7,872 nucleotides of DNA. Source: Actinomycetota bacterium (GTDB lineage Bacteria > Actinomycetota > Actinomycetes > Nanopelagicales > Nanopelagicaceae). The DNA lies in NCBI GenBank assembly GCA_009698975.1, contig WLPB01000043.1:1-7872 (forward strand). The letters run 5' to 3'. The first letter of the stretch is position 1; every line of letters starts with the position of its first letter. The notes under the pieces were generated by a model, which was not told where the DNA came from, did no database searches, and saw nothing but the letters and a program-made list of their open reading frames with translations. Made by a program: the position numbers and the translations under genes. Below, in pieces: positions 1-6,612 of this stretch.

Positions 1-30
1 CTATCAAAGGCGGCGCACCTTGTACTAATA

Positions 31-40
31 AGAGAGAGAA
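31..40 (+). promoter_or_regulatory. Purine-rich ribosome binding region for the ABC ATPase gene
   Basis: The run of A and G just upstream of the first gene lies 4 bases before a TTG codon (45) and 7 bases before the adjacent GTG (48). It is not a canonical GGAGG, but it is the only purine block available. It supports a start at 45 or 48 and does not separate the two. The reading frame is open upstream to the window edge but contains no ATG, GTG or TTG there. Confidence 0.4.
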
Positions 41-44
41 GCAT

Positions 45-1559
45 TTGGTGCGAAATATTCTTGAAGTCTCCGGAGTAGAGAAGAAGTACCCCGGTGTTAT
101 TGCAAACCGTGATGTCTCTCTCCTTGTGCGCGAAGGAACAATTCACGCAATTATCGGAGAAAACGGTGCCGGTAAATCAACACTCATGAAGACCCTCTAC
201 GGACTGATTCGTCCAGATGCAGGAACAATTAAAGTATTCGGCCAAGAGGTCAACCTTAAATCTCCTCAAGATGCAATTGCCCTTGGCATCGGCATGGTTC
301 ACCAACACTTTAAACTCGCAGATAACGCCACCGTCCTTGAGAATGTAATTCTCGGAAGTGAGCCATCTCGCTTTGGATTTGTCATCAAATATGATGAAGC
401 ACGAAAGAGATTGTTAGAGATAGCCAAGACATACCAATTAGATATTGATCCAGATGAGCAGTTAGCAAATCTCGGCGTCGGTGAACGCCAGCGTGTAGAG
501 ATTGCAAAAGTTCTCTTCCGCGGCGCAAAGATCTTAATTCTCGATGAGCCAACGGCGGTGCTCGTCCCTCAGGAAGTAACTGAGCTCTTTAACAATCTCC
601 GAGGATTAGTAAAGAATGGTTTAACAATTCTCTTTATCTCTCATAAGCTCGATGAAGTCCTCTCGATCTCTGACGAAATTACGGTGATGCGACAGGGAAC
701 AACGGTGGCAACTCTTACCCCTGCTGGAACCACAAAGAAGGCGCTGGCCGAGCTCATGGTTGGCGGCGAACTTCCTAAGCCGATTGCAGGCACTCAAGTT
801 GTAAGCCCTGATAACTTCCTGGCAATGAAGAACGTTTCATATTCTCGAGCCGATGGTCGCGAAATTCTTCATAACCTCAACCTTCATCTCCGTGGTGGAG
901 AGATTTTGGGTCTTGCTGGCGTCGAAGGAAATGGCCAGAGCGAACTCATCGAACTTGTGATGGGTCTACTCAAGGCTAACTCTGGCTCAGTCGAGGTGCT
1001 AGGTCTGGATGCATCCACAACTCATACAAAAGATATTAGAAATGCAGGAGTGGGATACATCCCGCAAGATCGCCAACGCGATGGCCTCTTAATGTTTGCC
1101 CCATTGTGGGAGAACCGAATCCTCGGTCACCAATTTGCCTCACCTATGGCAAAAGGAGTCTGGATAAATAAAGGTGCAGCTGCGGAAGACTCTAAGCGAG
1201 TCGTCGCTGAGTTCGATGTGAGAACTCCAGGAGTCAATGTTCTTTCGAGCGCGCTATCAGGCGGTAATCAACAGAAATTTATTGTAGGTCGCGAGCTCAG
1301 CGGAAATCCCAAGTTAATCATTGCAGCTCAACCTACACGTGGAGTAGATGTTGGCGCACAGGCAATTATTTGGGATCGCTTAATGAAGGCGCGATCTCAA
1401 GGGGCTGCAATTCTGCTTGTCTCGGCAGATCTCGAAGAGCTCTTCTCGCTCTCTGATCGCATCGCTGTTATTTATAGCGGAACAATTACTTCAGTATTAG
1501 ATCCATCTAAGACCACTCCTGAAGATATCGGGTTAGCAATGACAGGAGCGAATCACTGA
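45..1559 (+). CDS. Nucleoside-type ABC importer, double-domain ATP-binding protein
   Basis: This is the cytoplasmic motor of a BMP/Nup-family nucleoside importer (like B. subtilis NupO/YufO and Lactococcus NupA), with two nucleotide-binding domains in one chain of 504 aa; the family norm is about 510. Domain 1 is complete: Walker A GENGAGKST (38-46), Q-loop Gln87, signature LGVGERQR (143-150) and Walker B ILILDEP (163-169). Domain 2 has a modified Walker A, GVEGNGQSE (292-300), an intact signature LSGGNQQK (404-411), and a Walker B region AAQPTRG (427-433) where Ala428 and Gln429 replace the usual Asp-Glu. That degenerate second site is typical of this subfamily and is not a mutation. The start is TTG at 45 or GTG at 48; both give the usual N-terminus. 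The stop TGA overlaps the next ATG by one base, so the ATPase and permease are translationally coupled. Nucleoside specificity is inferred from family and from the downstream nucleoside enzymes. The sugar-importer family (RbsA-like) is the alternative, but AAQPTRG argues against it. Confidence 0.93.
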   Translation: MVRNILEVSGVEKKYPGVIANRDVSLLVREGTIHAIIGENGAGKSTLMKTLYGLIRPDAGTIKVFGQEVNLKSPQDAIALGIGMVHQHFKLADNATVLENVILGSEPSRFGFVIKYDEARKRLLEIAKTYQLDIDPDEQLANLGVGERQRVEIAKVLFRGAKILILDEPTAVLVPQEVTELFNNLRGLVKNGLTILFISHKLDEVLSISDEITVMRQGTTVATLTPAGTTKKALAELMVGGELPKPIAGTQVVSPDNFLAMKNVSYSRADGREILHNLNLHLRGGEILGLAGVEGNGQSELIELVMGLLKANSGSVEVLGLDASTTHTKDIRNAGVGYIPQDRQRDGLLMFAPLWENRILGHQFASPMAKGVWINKGAAAEDSKRVVAEFDVRTPGVNVLSSALSGGNQQKFIVGRELSGNPKLIIAAQPTRGVDVGAQAIIWDRLMKARSQGAAILLVSADLEELFSLSDRIAVIYSGTITSVLDPSKTTPEDIGLAMTGANH

Positions 1560-2650
1560 TGAGAAGAAGTAGAATTTTTTGGGGCACCGTTGCACCGGTA
1601 GCTGCGATTCTTACATCGTGCCTGTTGATGTACATCATCTTGTCACTTCGCGGCGAGAGTCCGTGGGAGCTCTTTAAGTTAATGGTCTCCTACGGTTTCG
1701 AGCCACGTAACCTTGTCTCTGAGATGAACTTAACGGTTTCTTACTACCTTGCAGGCGTTGCCGCAGCAATTGGTTTCAAGATGCTTCTCTTTAACATTGG
1801 TATTGATGGCCAGTATCGAATGGGAGCATTCTTCGGTGCGGTAGTTGGCGCAGCAATTGACTTACCACCGGTGCTTCACGTCGCAGTAATCATTGTCGTT
1901 GCAATGATCGCCGGTGGAGCGTGGGCTGCAATTGCCGGTTATCTCAAGGTTCGCCGCGGTGTATCTGAGGTTATTAGTAACATCATGCTCAACTTCATCG
2001 CTGCCGCCATCATCGCTTTCTTGCTTAGTCCAAAACTCTTGGGATCATTGCCAGAGGGTTCACAAAATGTACAGACGAAACCAATTCCCGCGAGCGGACA
2101 GATGCCTACTATCAAGATATTTGATGGCCAGGTTTACTCAGTCTTCTTCCTTGCAATCTTTGTTGGTATCGCATATTGGGTAATGCTCAATAAGACTGTC
2201 TTCGGCTTTAATTTAAGAGCAACTGGCCTTTCCTTCCGCGCTGCGCGCTCTAGCGGAGTCAATGCGCCCGGAATGATCTTTGTGACTACTGTCCTCTCTG
2301 GCGCCATTGCTGGATTGGTGGGCATAGGAACGCTTCTCTCAGATACGCACTCGTACAGCATGGCCTTCCCATCTGGATTCGCATTTACCGGTTTATCTCT
2401 CGCAATTTTGGGCAGAAACCATCCAGTTGGAATCTTCTTCGCAGCGTTTCTATGGTCATTCCTCGAACGCGCAGGGCAGGTCCTTGAGTTCGAAGGTATT
2501 CCGCCAGAGATCGTTATTGTGATGCAAGGAACGATTGTTCTTTCAATTGTTATTGCCTACGAAGTTGTTGCACGAATAAATCTGAAACAACAACAGCGGG
2601 CGGTTGGAAAAGTAAATACCGAAGTTCTTGCTGAAGTGGAGGCAAAGTAA
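1559..2650 (+). CDS. Nucleoside-type ABC importer, permease 1 (NupP/YufP-like)
   Basis: An inner-membrane permease of the BPD_transp_2 family and first of the two channel subunits of the importer; 363 aa, against about 350 in B. subtilis NupP. An N-terminal membrane helix at about 6-30 is followed by roughly eight more hydrophobic segments. Family landmarks are FNIGIDGQYRMG (about 78-89), corresponding to the NIGxEGQ loop of these permeases, and GVSEVISNIMLN (134-145), close to the common GVxEVISTIMLN. The C-terminal 25 residues are charged and cytoplasmic. The ATG shares one base with the preceding stop (TGATG), and an AGGAG lies 10 bases upstream (1544-1548), so this start is well supported. 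The stop TAA overlaps the next ATG by one base. It should form a heterodimer with the next permease. Substrate is not readable from sequence alone. Confidence 0.92.
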   Translation: MRRSRIFWGTVAPVAAILTSCLLMYIILSLRGESPWELFKLMVSYGFEPRNLVSEMNLTVSYYLAGVAAAIGFKMLLFNIGIDGQYRMGAFFGAVVGAAIDLPPVLHVAVIIVVAMIAGGAWAAIAGYLKVRRGVSEVISNIMLNFIAAAIIAFLLSPKLLGSLPEGSQNVQTKPIPASGQMPTIKIFDGQVYSVFFLAIFVGIAYWVMLNKTVFGFNLRATGLSFRAARSSGVNAPGMIFVTTVLSGAIAGLVGIGTLLSDTHSYSMAFPSGFAFTGLSLAILGRNHPVGIFFAAFLWSFLERAGQVLEFEGIPPEIVIVMQGTIVLSIVIAYEVVARINLKQQQRAVGKVNTEVLAEVEAK

Positions 2651-3912
2651 TGAGTACACCAATAACTCCAGCAACAGCTCCACTAGCTACCCTGAAGCGT
2701 AAGGTGAAGCCTCTTATATCTAGCCCAGCAAGAATTGCCCTCTTGGTAGCCGGCTTACTTCTCATCCTCTCAATCGTGGAGTTAGCAACCGGCTTCTCTG
2801 ATATCTCATCACCAGGTACCTCAGGTGCAACCCTGCGCTTTGCTATTCCATTGCTGATGGCGGGCCTCGGTGGTCTCTGGGCCGAGCGCGCTGGTGTGAT
2901 CAATATCGGCCTCGAAGGAATGATGATTGTCGGTACTTGGACAGGTGCCTGGTTCGGTTTCCTTCATGGCCCACTGATTGGATTTGTCGCAGCCGGTGTA
3001 TTTGGTCTTCTCTCTGGTTTCTTCCACGCAATTTTGACCGTCAAGGTTGGAATTGATCAGGCGGTATCTGGTCTTGCAATTAACTTGATTGCAGCCGGAG
3101 GCGCGAGATATCTATCAGGAGTGTACTTCCCTCCACAGGGTGGCGACCGAACAGTTTCACCACCCTCTGATGCATTTCCTACTTTTACGGTTCCAGGTAT
3201 TTCACCACTACTTGAAAGAATTGACGGCAAGAACATATTCTTTATCTCTAATATTGCCGGAATTCTGAACGGTGTCACAAAAGAGATGTCGTTGGTGACG
3301 CTCGCATTCTTGCTCATCGTCCCACTGACATCCTGGATTATGTGGCGCAGTAAATTTGGACTACGTATGCGCTTCTCTGGCGAGAATCCAATGGCTGCCG
3401 AATCACTGGGTATCAATGTTTATCGCATCCGTTATATCGCGATCTCTGTCTCAGGAATGCTCGCCTCTCTCGGCGGTGCATACCTATCTCTCGTCGCCTC
3501 ATCTGTGTATCGCGAAGGTCAGGTTGCAGGACGAGGCTTTATCGGTCTTGCAACTGTAATCTTCGGTAACTGGAAGCCCGGGGGAGTCTTTGCAGGCTCT
3601 TTGCTCTTCGGATTTACTGACGCGCTACGTATTCGCCAGAATGAATCTGTCATGGCGTTGATTATCGTGGCCGGAATAGTGGGAGCGCTAATGGTGCTCT
3701 ACTTCCTTATCTCTAAGAAGTGGAAGTTTGCGGCTTTCTCAATCGTGTCAGCGCTACTAGCTCTCTTGATTTATATGAAGGTAGATGTCATCCCTCAGGA
3801 ATTCGTCACAGTCTTCCCTAACGTTGCGACCTTGGTGGTGCTGACCTTCTTAGCGCAGAGATTGACGCCGCCTGCTGCTGCGGGCGCGCCATACCGGCGC
3901 GGTTCTGAATAG
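2650..3912 (+). CDS. Nucleoside-type ABC importer, permease 2 (NupQ/YufQ-like, long form)
   Basis: This is the second BPD_transp_2 permease of the importer. The hallmark VINIGLEGMM (83-92) is nearly identical to that of NupQ-type permeases, and GIDQAVSGLAINL (134-146) matches the second conserved block. At 420 aa it is about 100 residues longer than B. subtilis NupQ (about 320). By eye the extra length is an N-terminal helix (about 28-47), a Pro/Gly-rich loop around 155-185, and an added hydrophobic segment near the C-terminus (about 335-376). From memory, longer versions occur in actinobacteria, so this supports the taxonomic guess more than it suggests a new function. A perfect GGAGG (2638-2642) seven bases before the ATG, plus the TAATG overlap, fix the start. 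It ends 14 bases before the Qng1 gene with no terminator between them. Confidence 0.92.
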   Translation: MSTPITPATAPLATLKRKVKPLISSPARIALLVAGLLLILSIVELATGFSDISSPGTSGATLRFAIPLLMAGLGGLWAERAGVINIGLEGMMIVGTWTGAWFGFLHGPLIGFVAAGVFGLLSGFFHAILTVKVGIDQAVSGLAINLIAAGGARYLSGVYFPPQGGDRTVSPPSDAFPTFTVPGISPLLERIDGKNIFFISNIAGILNGVTKEMSLVTLAFLLIVPLTSWIMWRSKFGLRMRFSGENPMAAESLGINVYRIRYIAISVSGMLASLGGAYLSLVASSVYREGQVAGRGFIGLATVIFGNWKPGGVFAGSLLFGFTDALRIRQNESVMALIIVAGIVGALMVLYFLISKKWKFAAFSIVSALLALLIYMKVDVIPQEFVTVFPNVATLVVLTFLAQRLTPPAAAGAPYRRGSE

Positions 3913-3913
3913 C

Positions 3914-3918
3914 AAGGG
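3914..3918 (+). promoter_or_regulatory. Ribosome binding site for the Qng1 gene
   Basis: AAGGG lies eight bases before the ATG at 3927, inside the 14-base gap after the permease stop. It supports that ATG as the start and indicates independent ribosome loading on a shared transcript. No promoter or terminator fits in this gap. Confidence 0.55.
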
Positions 3919-3926
3919 CGCGAGCA

Positions 3927-4916
3927 ATGTCTGTTAATTGGGATTCATCCGTCCTAGCTTCACTCCAGCCAGTTATTAAGAACTCTTCATTAGTAACTAT
4001 CAATGAAGAGCGCCTCATTGATGTTGCTGACTGGATGGCCTACGAAGAGTTTGCCAAGCCTGATGGGTCAATGCTCTTTGACTTTGGGAACGATCCTGAC
4101 TTCTTGATGGATTTCACACTTGTTGTGAATACGATGAACTTCGCATTTACAAATTTTGATACCGGCGTCAAGTTCGAAACAGACTATATGGGTAAGCGCT
4201 GGTGCGACTCTGAAGCAATGCTTGCATGCCTACATCGGGCACATAGCGCGGGGATTCCATTCTTTTCTGGAGAATATTTAGCAAATCTAACCCGCAAGAA
4301 TCTCGAATCCGTATTTGCGGGAACTATCGAAATGCCGATGCTCGATGAGCGCGTCACAATCTTTAATGAAGTCGGCCGCACTCTTGTTGCACAGTACAAA
4401 GGGCGTTACTCAAACTTTGTCCGTGATTGCGCTCCGCGTCTGTACGACAACGGCAATGGACTTCTTGAACGTTTGACCTCCGAGTTCCCACGTTTTAACG
4501 ATGTGAGTAACTACAACGGTTCAGAGGTTCAGATATTCAAGCTTGCCCAGCTTGGCATCTGGGGAATGCACCTGGCGCTATCGCCACGGAAGGCATGGGC
4601 GCTAGAAGATGCACATATGCTCACTGCATTCGCCGACTACATTGTGCCGGTAGGTATGCGCGTGACAAAGATTTTTGAGTATGCACCCGAACTCGAGCAG
4701 CAGATCAACTCACTCGTTGAAGTTCCTCGAAATAGCCAGGCTGAGATCGAGCTCCGTGCAAATTCAATCTATGCAATCGCGCGATTGACCGAAGAGATAA
4801 ATAAGCGCCGTCCAGGCATGGAACCTCTGCTCCAGCCGCAAGTTGATTTCCGTTTCTGGAAGACCTATCACGCAACACATTGGCCACACCACCTAACTAA
4901 GACTGTGATGTACTAA
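3927..4916 (+). CDS. qng1: Queuosine-5'-phosphate N-glycosylase, queuosine salvage protein (DUF2419/Qng1)
   Basis: This protein is recognised as the DUF2419 queuosine-salvage family (eukaryotic QNG1/C9orf64; bacterial Qng1). The family hydrolyses queuosine-5'-monophosphate to queuine, which tRNA-guanine transglycosylase can insert at position 34 of GUN-anticodon tRNAs. Length is 329 aa, normal for the family. Conserved blocks in order: VVNTMNFAF (66-74), YMGKRWCDSEAMLACLHRAHSAGIP (87-111, compare the YxGKxxxGSxALCAAxNRALxxGIP pattern), EMPMLDERVTIFNEVG (135-150), EFPRFNDV (186-193), the KLAQLGIW segment with Lys205 and Gln208, the LTAFADYIVP block with Asp237 (232-241), a VDFRFW block with Asp307 (306-311), and a PHH...MY tail (320-329) matching the family's HH...YY end. 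Conserved Asp residues in these blocks are candidates for ribosyl binding and catalysis; I have not aligned them to a structure. No signal peptide, so cytoplasmic. It sits directly behind the nucleoside importer. The remaining uncertainty is substrate preference, not family. Confidence 0.9.
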   Translation: MSVNWDSSVLASLQPVIKNSSLVTINEERLIDVADWMAYEEFAKPDGSMLFDFGNDPDFLMDFTLVVNTMNFAFTNFDTGVKFETDYMGKRWCDSEAMLACLHRAHSAGIPFFSGEYLANLTRKNLESVFAGTIEMPMLDERVTIFNEVGRTLVAQYKGRYSNFVRDCAPRLYDNGNGLLERLTSEFPRFNDVSNYNGSEVQIFKLAQLGIWGMHLALSPRKAWALEDAHMLTAFADYIVPVGMRVTKIFEYAPELEQQINSLVEVPRNSQAEIELRANSIYAIARLTEEINKRRPGMEPLLQPQVDFRFWKTYHATHWPHHLTKTVMY

Positions 4917-4918
4917 AA

Positions 4919-5374
4919 ATGAAGATTTACTTCGCTGGACCACTCTTTACTCCATATGAGCGCTCTTACATTGATCAATGCGCTAAGCGAATGCGAGATG
5001 CCGGAATGGAAGTCTTTGTTCCACACGAGATTCCGCTTCCTGACCCAGTGACACCTAAGTTCATCTTTGATACCGATGCCCGCGAAGTCTTGAGTGCAAA
5101 TGTTGTTCTCGCGCTTCTTGATGGACCTATGGTCGATGACGGAACGGCGAGTGAGATTGGTATTTTTTGGGCCGAAATGCGTCACGATAAGTCAAAGAAG
5201 GGAATGATTGGTCTCGTTACAGATACCCGTGTTATTCGAGATCGCAACATGATTGATGGAAAGGGAATAAACCTCTTTGTCCGCGGTTGTGTTGAGGATG
5301 TCGGAGAGGTTGTAGATAGTTTTGATAAAGCGTTTGAAATTCTGCTCAAGTGGCAGCAAGAAATAGATTCCTAA
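4919..5374 (+). CDS. Nucleoside 2-deoxyribosyltransferase-family protein
   Basis: A small 151-aa cytoplasmic protein of the nucleoside 2-deoxyribosyltransferase superfamily (PF05014). Members either swap bases on deoxyribosides or hydrolyse (deoxy)nucleoside monophosphates (DNPH1/Rcl type). It starts with the typical beta strand and loop KIYFAGPLF (2-10). An Asp pair follows at 51 and 53, in the position of the family's substrate-binding Asp. The core motif is NVVLALLDGPMVDDGTASEIG (61-81), where Glu79 aligns with the catalytic nucleophilic Glu and Asp68 and Asp74 flank the pocket. The C-terminal half (88-151) carries a Lys-rich segment and ends in a helix. It begins two bases after the Qng1 stop with no clear ribosome binding site, so re-initiation after Qng1 is likely and the two should be made together. 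Whether it transfers or only hydrolyses, and on which base, cannot be told from sequence. Confidence 0.85.
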   Translation: MKIYFAGPLFTPYERSYIDQCAKRMRDAGMEVFVPHEIPLPDPVTPKFIFDTDAREVLSANVVLALLDGPMVDDGTASEIGIFWAEMRHDKSKKGMIGLVTDTRVIRDRNMIDGKGINLFVRGCVEDVGEVVDSFDKAFEILLKWQQEIDS

Positions 5375-5391
5375 TTTTCTAATCTATTTTT
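5359..5391 (+). terminator. Weak AT-rich hairpin at the end of the deoxyribosyltransferase gene
   Basis: AAATAGATT (5361-5369) and AATCTATTT (5381-5389) are perfect reverse complements around an 11-base loop. The stem extends two more pairs, one a G-U wobble, into a T-run (5387-5391). It overlaps the last codons and the stop of the preceding gene. The stem has only one G-C pair and the T-run is partly inside it, so it is a poor classical terminator. It could cause partial attenuation or merely reflect an AT-rich gap. Confidence 0.25.
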
Positions 5392-5424
5392 AAATAAGAG
5401 AAAAAGAGAGAAACTGAGGAACTC
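5375..5424 (+). other. Intergenic gap, the largest in the window
   Basis: Fifty AT-rich bases separate the deoxyribosyltransferase-like gene from the MFS gene; everywhere else genes overlap or are 2-14 bases apart. It holds the right arm of the weak hairpin and then a purine-rich stretch ending in GAGGA (5416-5420). I looked for a promoter. TTAAAT at 5390-5395 is the best -10-like string, but no matching -35 is seen, so a promoter is not supported. The downstream genes may still be part of the same transcript. Confidence 0.5.
5416..5420 (+). promoter_or_regulatory. Ribosome binding site deciding the TTG start of the MFS gene
   Basis: GAGGA lies four bases before a TTG at 5425. The spacing is short, but the alternative ATG at 5449 has no purine-rich site in front of it, which favours the TTG. 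Confidence 0.45.
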
Positions 5425-6612
5425 TTGCCTAGGTCTTACGTATTAATAATGCGCAAACCTCATGCTTTATCAACAATTGGATTCGGAATGATTGGCCGAA
5501 TTCCATTGGCGATGAATACTGTGGCGCTGGTCTTTCTTGTCTCTGATGTCCGAGACTCATTTACACTCGCAGGCCTGACATCAGCGTTCTACACGCTCTC
5601 TGGCGCTGCCATCAGCCCTAGAGTTGGAAAGCTAGCGGATCAATATGGCACCAAAGCGGTCATCCTTCCGGTAACAGCAATCAATCTTTTGGCTACTCTA
5701 GGAGTGCTCTACTTTATAAATCATGCAACTATTGGATTGCTCGCATTTGCAGCACTTGCCGGGGCAACTTTTCCAAATTTCGGAACAATAACTCGCACAC
5801 GGTGGAGTAGATCTCTTACTGATCCTAAGGAACTTGATTCAGCTCTATCACTTGAATCAGTCTTCGATGAAACCGCATTTGTTGTCGGACCTGCGCTTGC
5901 CGGTTTCCTCTTCTCGCTCTATGGCTCTAGCTCTCCGCTTGTGGCCTCGATGGTATTTCTCTCGATTGCCGGAATCGGAATCGCTCTGACCAGCATTGAT
6001 CACGGCGGATTCGCTCGGGTTCACGAGGACCACACCCGTGGAATTCTAGCTATTCCATATGTGAAGACACTTTTACTTTCATTGATTGCACTAGGGCTCC
6101 TCTTCGGCTCAAACTTTGTCGTGATCATCGCAGTGGCAACAGAAGGAGGGCGCGAAGCTGAGGGTGGACTTTGGGTTGGGCTCTATCCAATAGGAAGCGC
6201 AGTCTCGGGACTTATTTATGGAGTAATCCATTGGAAGATATCGAGCTCTCTTCGTTATACCGGTTCACTTGTGATCATGGCGATTTGTACATCAGGGATT
6301 CTCTTCTTCCAAGATCTCGACACAATTGTCTTCTGGATTATTGTCTCGGGTATCGCAATCGGTCCTGCGCTGATATCTGCCAATGCATTCATGAAAGAAC
6401 TGGTTCCGCTGAGCAGACTCAATGAATCTTTCGCATTCTTAGGTGCCGCACTTTCAATCGGTATCACCCTTGGAAGTACCCTCAGCGGTGTAATCGTAGA
6501 TAAATTCGATGGCTGGAAAGGCTTCTACTTTATGACGGGAGCAACAGCGCTAGCAGCGCTTATCTCGGTCGCTGGCTGGAGCTTCCATCAACGCAGATTG
6601 GAGCTCCCATGA
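5425..6612 (+). CDS. MFS transporter of unknown substrate
   Basis: A 395-aa integral membrane protein with about 12 hydrophobic helices, normal for the major facilitator superfamily. The loop between helices 2 and 3 carries the MFS signature GKLADQYGTK (68-77). The segment LESVFDETAFVVGPALAGF (143-161) matches the ES(V/A)xDE...VGP block common in actinobacterial MFS permeases. A short hydrophilic loop around residues 192-207 divides the two six-helix halves. A TTG start with a nearby GAGGA is preferred; an ATG at 5449 would drop eight residues and still leave a full transporter. It overlaps the nucleoside hydrolase gene by four bases (ATGA), tying it to nucleoside metabolism. It might import nucleosides or bases, or export a released base. 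I see no NupG-type (nucleoside:H+ symporter) hallmark, so the substrate is unassigned. Confidence 0.85.
   Translation: MPRSYVLIMRKPHALSTIGFGMIGRIPLAMNTVALVFLVSDVRDSFTLAGLTSAFYTLSGAAISPRVGKLADQYGTKAVILPVTAINLLATLGVLYFINHATIGLLAFAALAGATFPNFGTITRTRWSRSLTDPKELDSALSLESVFDETAFVVGPALAGFLFSLYGSSSPLVASMVFLSIAGIGIALTSIDHGGFARVHEDHTRGILAIPYVKTLLLSLIALGLLFGSNFVVIIAVATEGGREAEGGLWVGLYPIGSAVSGLIYGVIHWKISSSLRYTGSLVIMAICTSGILFFQDLDTIVFWIIVSGIAIGPALISANAFMKELVPLSRLNESFAFLGAALSIGITLGSTLSGVIVDKFDGWKGFYFMTGATALAALISVAGWSFHQRRLELP
6600..6603 (+). promoter_or_regulatory. Ribosome binding site for the nucleoside hydrolase gene
   Basis: GGAG inside the end of the MFS gene lies five bases before the ATG at 6609. Together with the ATGA overlap it fixes the start and implies coupled translation. 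Confidence 0.5.

Noticed and set aside
1..28. Possible 3' end of an upstream gene (open frame ending in TAA at 26-28), perhaps the importer's lipoprotein
   Set aside because: Only eight codons are visible, they are Arg-rich and do not resemble a lipoprotein C-terminus I can recognise. A lipoprotein gene upstream is expected from family gene order but is not shown by these bases.
1314..1346. Loss of Walker B Asp-Glu in the second ATPase domain, as if the ATPase were damaged
   Set aside because: AAQPTRG at this place is a known feature of the nucleoside-importer ATPase subfamily; domain 1 keeps a complete site and the second signature motif is intact.
2550..3416. Several 68-119-codon minus-strand frames under the permease genes
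   Set aside because: They are shadows of the conserved permease frame, with no motifs, no ribosome binding sites and mutually overlapping frames.
5387..5424. Internal promoter in front of the MFS gene
   Set aside because: Only a 4/6 -10-like TTAAAT is present, with no -35 partner at suitable spacing; any AT-rich gap would give such a match.
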